The notes beneath the pieces are model-generated. The model made no database searches. It saw nothing but the letters and a program-made list of their open reading frames with translations, and was not told where the DNA came from. From Methylococcaceae bacterium (GTDB lineage: Bacteria > Pseudomonadota > Gammaproteobacteria > Methylococcales > Methylomonadaceae), in contig JABFST010000380.1 of the NCBI GenBank assembly GCA_013140465.1, positions 1 through 6,068 on the forward strand: a stretch of 6,068 nucleotides of DNA, written 5' to 3'. The position numbers and the translations under genes were made by a program. Positions 4,351 to 6,068 of the stretch are shown here, piece after piece; the first letter of the stretch is position 1; every line of letters begins with the position of its first letter.

Positions 4351-5217
4351 CTAGAAACAAGCCTGCATCGCAGCGCCTATGTCGGTAGGCGACACACACA
4401 CTTCTATCCCCGCCGCCTTAAGCGCGGCTATTTTTCCTGATGCCGTACCTTTGCCGCCAGTGACGATGGCCCCGGCATGGCCCATGCGTTTGCCCGCTGG
4501 TGCGGTTTGTCCGGCGATATAGGCCACTACGGGTTTGGTGACATGCGCTTTGATATAGTCGGCGGCTTGCTCTTCTTCGACACCGCCAATCTCACCGACC
4601 ATGACGATGCCTTTGGTGGCGTCATCGGCTTGAAAACGGCTGAGCACATCGACAAAGTTCATGCCGTGGATAGGATCGCCACCTATGCCCACACAAGTGC
4701 TTTGCCCCAAACCTTGGGCGGTAGTTTGGTGGACGGATTCGTAGGTCAAGGTGCCGGAGCGCGAGACGATGCCTATCGAGCCAGGCAAATGGATTTTACC
4801 CGGCATAATGCCGATTTTGCATTCACCTGGGGTGATGATGCCCGGGCAGTTGGGGCCTATCAATAGTGCGCCAGTACCTGCCATTGCTGCTTTAACGCGG
4901 AGCATTTGTAAAATAGGGATGCCTTCGGTAATGCACACAATCAGCTTAATGCCCGCATCGACCGCTTCTAAGATGGCATCGGCGGCATAAAACGGCGGCA
5001 CATAAATCACGCTAGCCGTTGCCCCGGTGCCGTCTACCGCCGCTTGTACGGTGTTGAACACGGGCAAGCCCAAATGCAGTTCGCCGCCGCGTTCAGGAGT
5101 GACGCCGCCGACCAGTTGCGTGCCGTAATCTAAAGCTTGTTGGGAATGGAATGTGCCTTGTTTGCCAGTAAAGCCTTGGCAAATCACTTTGGTGTCTTTA
5201 TTGATTAAAATGCTCAT
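4351..5217 (-). CDS. sucD: Succinyl-CoA synthetase (ADP/GDP-forming) alpha subunit
   Basis: The 288-aa product is the catalytic alpha subunit of succinyl-CoA synthetase, which interconverts succinyl-CoA and succinate with substrate-level phosphorylation of ADP or GDP in the TCA cycle. It is close to E. coli SucD (289 aa) over its whole length. The CoA-binding Rossmann domain opens with [15 protein letters not shown] (11-25). TEGIP (97-101) and [12 protein letters not shown] (121-132) follow. The phosphohistidine is H247 in [10 protein letters not shown], preceded by GEIGG (208-212). The related malate thiokinase subunit MtkB is less likely, since the glycine-loop and linker sequences follow SucD rather than MtkB. 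The start overlaps the sucC stop by four bases (ATGA), with SD AAGGAGG at 5222-5228, 4 nt before the ATG, so translation is coupled. The protein ends in ACF without the usual basic tail. Confidence 0.96.
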   Translation of the reverse strand: MSILINKDTKVICQGFTGKQGTFHSQQALDYGTQLVGGVTPERGGELHLGLPVFNTVQAAVDGTGATASVIYVPPFYAADAILEAVDAGIKLIVCITEGIPILQMLRVKAAMAGTGALLIGPNCPGIITPGECKIGIMPGKIHLPGSIGIVSRSGTLTYESVHQTTAQGLGQSTCVGIGGDPIHGMNFVDVLSRFQADDATKGIVMVGEIGGVEEEQAADYIKAHVTKPVVAYIAGQTAPAGKRMGHAGAIVTGGKGTASGKIAALKAAGIEVCVSPTDIGAAMQACF

Positions 5218-6068
5218 GCTGCCTCCTTCGCTAATGCAACCACTTGTTCTGCCGCATGGGACAAATCCTCGGCGGGATAAATTTTTAGGCCAGTATTGCT
5301 CAATAAGGCACGGCCTTGTTCGACGTTAGTGCCTTCCAAACGCACCACCACGGGGATGGTGACGTGGACTTGTTCGATGGCGGCTAAAATGCCTTCGGCA
5401 ATCACATCACATTTGACGATGCCGCCAAAAATATTCACCAGCACGGCTTTAACACTGCTGTCCGACAAAATCAGCTTAAATGCCTCGCACACTTTCTCAA
5501 CATTAGTGCCGCCGCCGACATCCAAGAAATTGGCGGGTAAGCCGCCTTTGAGCTTGACCAAATCCATCGTCGCCATCGCCAAGCCCGCACCATTGACCAT
5601 ACAGCCAATATTGCCCTCTAAGGTGATGTAATTGAGGCCAAACTGTTGGGCTTCGTTTTCCTTGTCGTCTTCTTGGGCGGGGTCTTTCATCGCCAAGATG
5701 TCGGGGTGTATGGCCAAGGCGTTATCGTCAAAGTTAATTTTGGCGTCTAAGGCCAATAACTCGCCGCTATCGGTGACAATTAACGGGTTGATTTCAATTT
5801 GGCTGGCATCTTTTGCCAAAAACAAATCGTACATGCCTTGCATAATTTTCGCCAAGGCTTTGCCTTGTTGTCCGCCCAAACCTAAGCTATAAGCGACTTT
5901 GCGGCATTGGTAGGCTTGCAGTCCGGCAGCCGGATGGACGTAGACGCTGATGATTTGTTCGGGGGTTTCATGGGCAACGGCTTCTATGTCCATGCCGCCC
6001 GCCGCAGAGGCGATAAAAACTATGCGCTCGCTGCCCCTGTCCACCAATATGCTCAGATACAATTCGCG
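5214..6068 (-). CDS. sucC: Succinyl-CoA synthetase beta subunit, C-terminal part (cut by window edge)
   Basis: The open frame continues through the right edge as [18 protein letters not shown], aligning with ELYLGAVVDRSSRRVVF of E. coli SucC, so about 100 N-terminal residues are missing and the visible 284 aa are the C-terminal part. The apparent start at 6062 is an internal TTG (Leu), not a real start. The last part of the ATP-grasp domain is visible, with the metal/nucleotide region [20 protein letters not shown]. The C-terminal CoA-ligase domain follows, with [42 protein letters not shown] and VVVRLEGTN, all highly conserved. The beta subunit holds the nucleotide and the succinate-binding site and determines ADP versus GDP use. 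It forms an operon with sucD, with a four-base ATGA overlap. No frameshift is seen. Confidence 0.96.
   Translation of the reverse strand, partial: RELYLSILVDRGSERIVFIASAAGGMDIEAVAHETPEQIISVYVHPAAGLQAYQCRKVAYSLGLGGQQGKALAKIMQGMYDLFLAKDASQIEINPLIVTDSGELLALDAKINFDDNALAIHPDILAMKDPAQEDDKENEAQQFGLNYITLEGNIGCMVNGAGLAMATMDLVKLKGGLPANFLDVGGGTNVEKVCEAFKLILSDSSVKAVLVNIFGGIVKCDVIAEGILAAIEQVHVTIPVVVRLEGTNVEQGRALLSNTGLKIYPAEDLSHAAEQVVALAKEAA

Noticed and set aside
4477..4866. 129-aa plus-strand ORF
   Set aside because: Antisense to sucD, a strongly conserved gene; a shadow frame.
4351..6068. Malate thiokinase (MtkA/MtkB) of the serine cycle instead of SucC/SucD
   Set aside because: Both proteins follow E. 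coli SucC/SucD nearly motif by motif, including the [11 protein letters not shown] and [12 protein letters not shown] segments, which differ in MtkB.

Overview
The window looks like chromosome from a gammaproteobacterium, most likely a methanotroph of the order Methylococcales. This is an inference from gene content: a small acidic DUF6763-like protein, a MetA of the homoserine transsuccinylase fold, a SmbP-like histidine-heptad periplasmic protein, and sucC/sucD close to the E. coli type. No single marker such as pMMO is present, so the order-level assignment is moderate at best. No rRNA, tRNA, insertion sequence or CRISPR array was seen.

Layout, left to right. (1) Bases 1-76 hold the first 25 codons of a minus-strand Phd/YefM-type antitoxin running off the left edge, with a candidate promoter and repeat-rich operator just upstream. 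(2) Bases 77-745 carry no convincing protein gene. They hold a run of small hairpins, a strong terminator hairpin at 537-569 that reads best on the minus strand, and possibly a short sRNA ending in it. (3) Bases 746-3455 are a compact four-gene minus-strand operon, in transcription order: DUF6763-like acidic protein, P-loop ATPase/kinase of unknown substrate, MetA-type homoserine O-acyltransferase, and GuaD-type guanine deaminase. Gaps are 12, 19 and 0 nt. (4) Bases 3456-3948 are a long intergenic region dense in palindromes between two divergent transcription units. (5) Bases 3949-4287 are a plus-strand smbP-like gene with signal peptide and its own SD, followed by a textbook terminator shared with the convergent sucCD operon. 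(6) Bases 4351-6068 are sucD and the C-terminal three quarters of sucC on the minus strand, overlapping by ATGA, with sucC cut by the right edge.

Functionally, sucCD makes succinyl-CoA synthetase of the TCA cycle, and succinyl-CoA is the acyl donor of classical MetA enzymes. The metA operon is the most interesting part. A conserved-looking but uncharacterised ATPase and a very acidic small protein are stacked directly upstream of an atypical MetA, whose acyl-donor specificity position carries Thr instead of the Gly or Glu described for the family. Two MetA start codons were possible; the downstream one, with a good SD, is chosen here.
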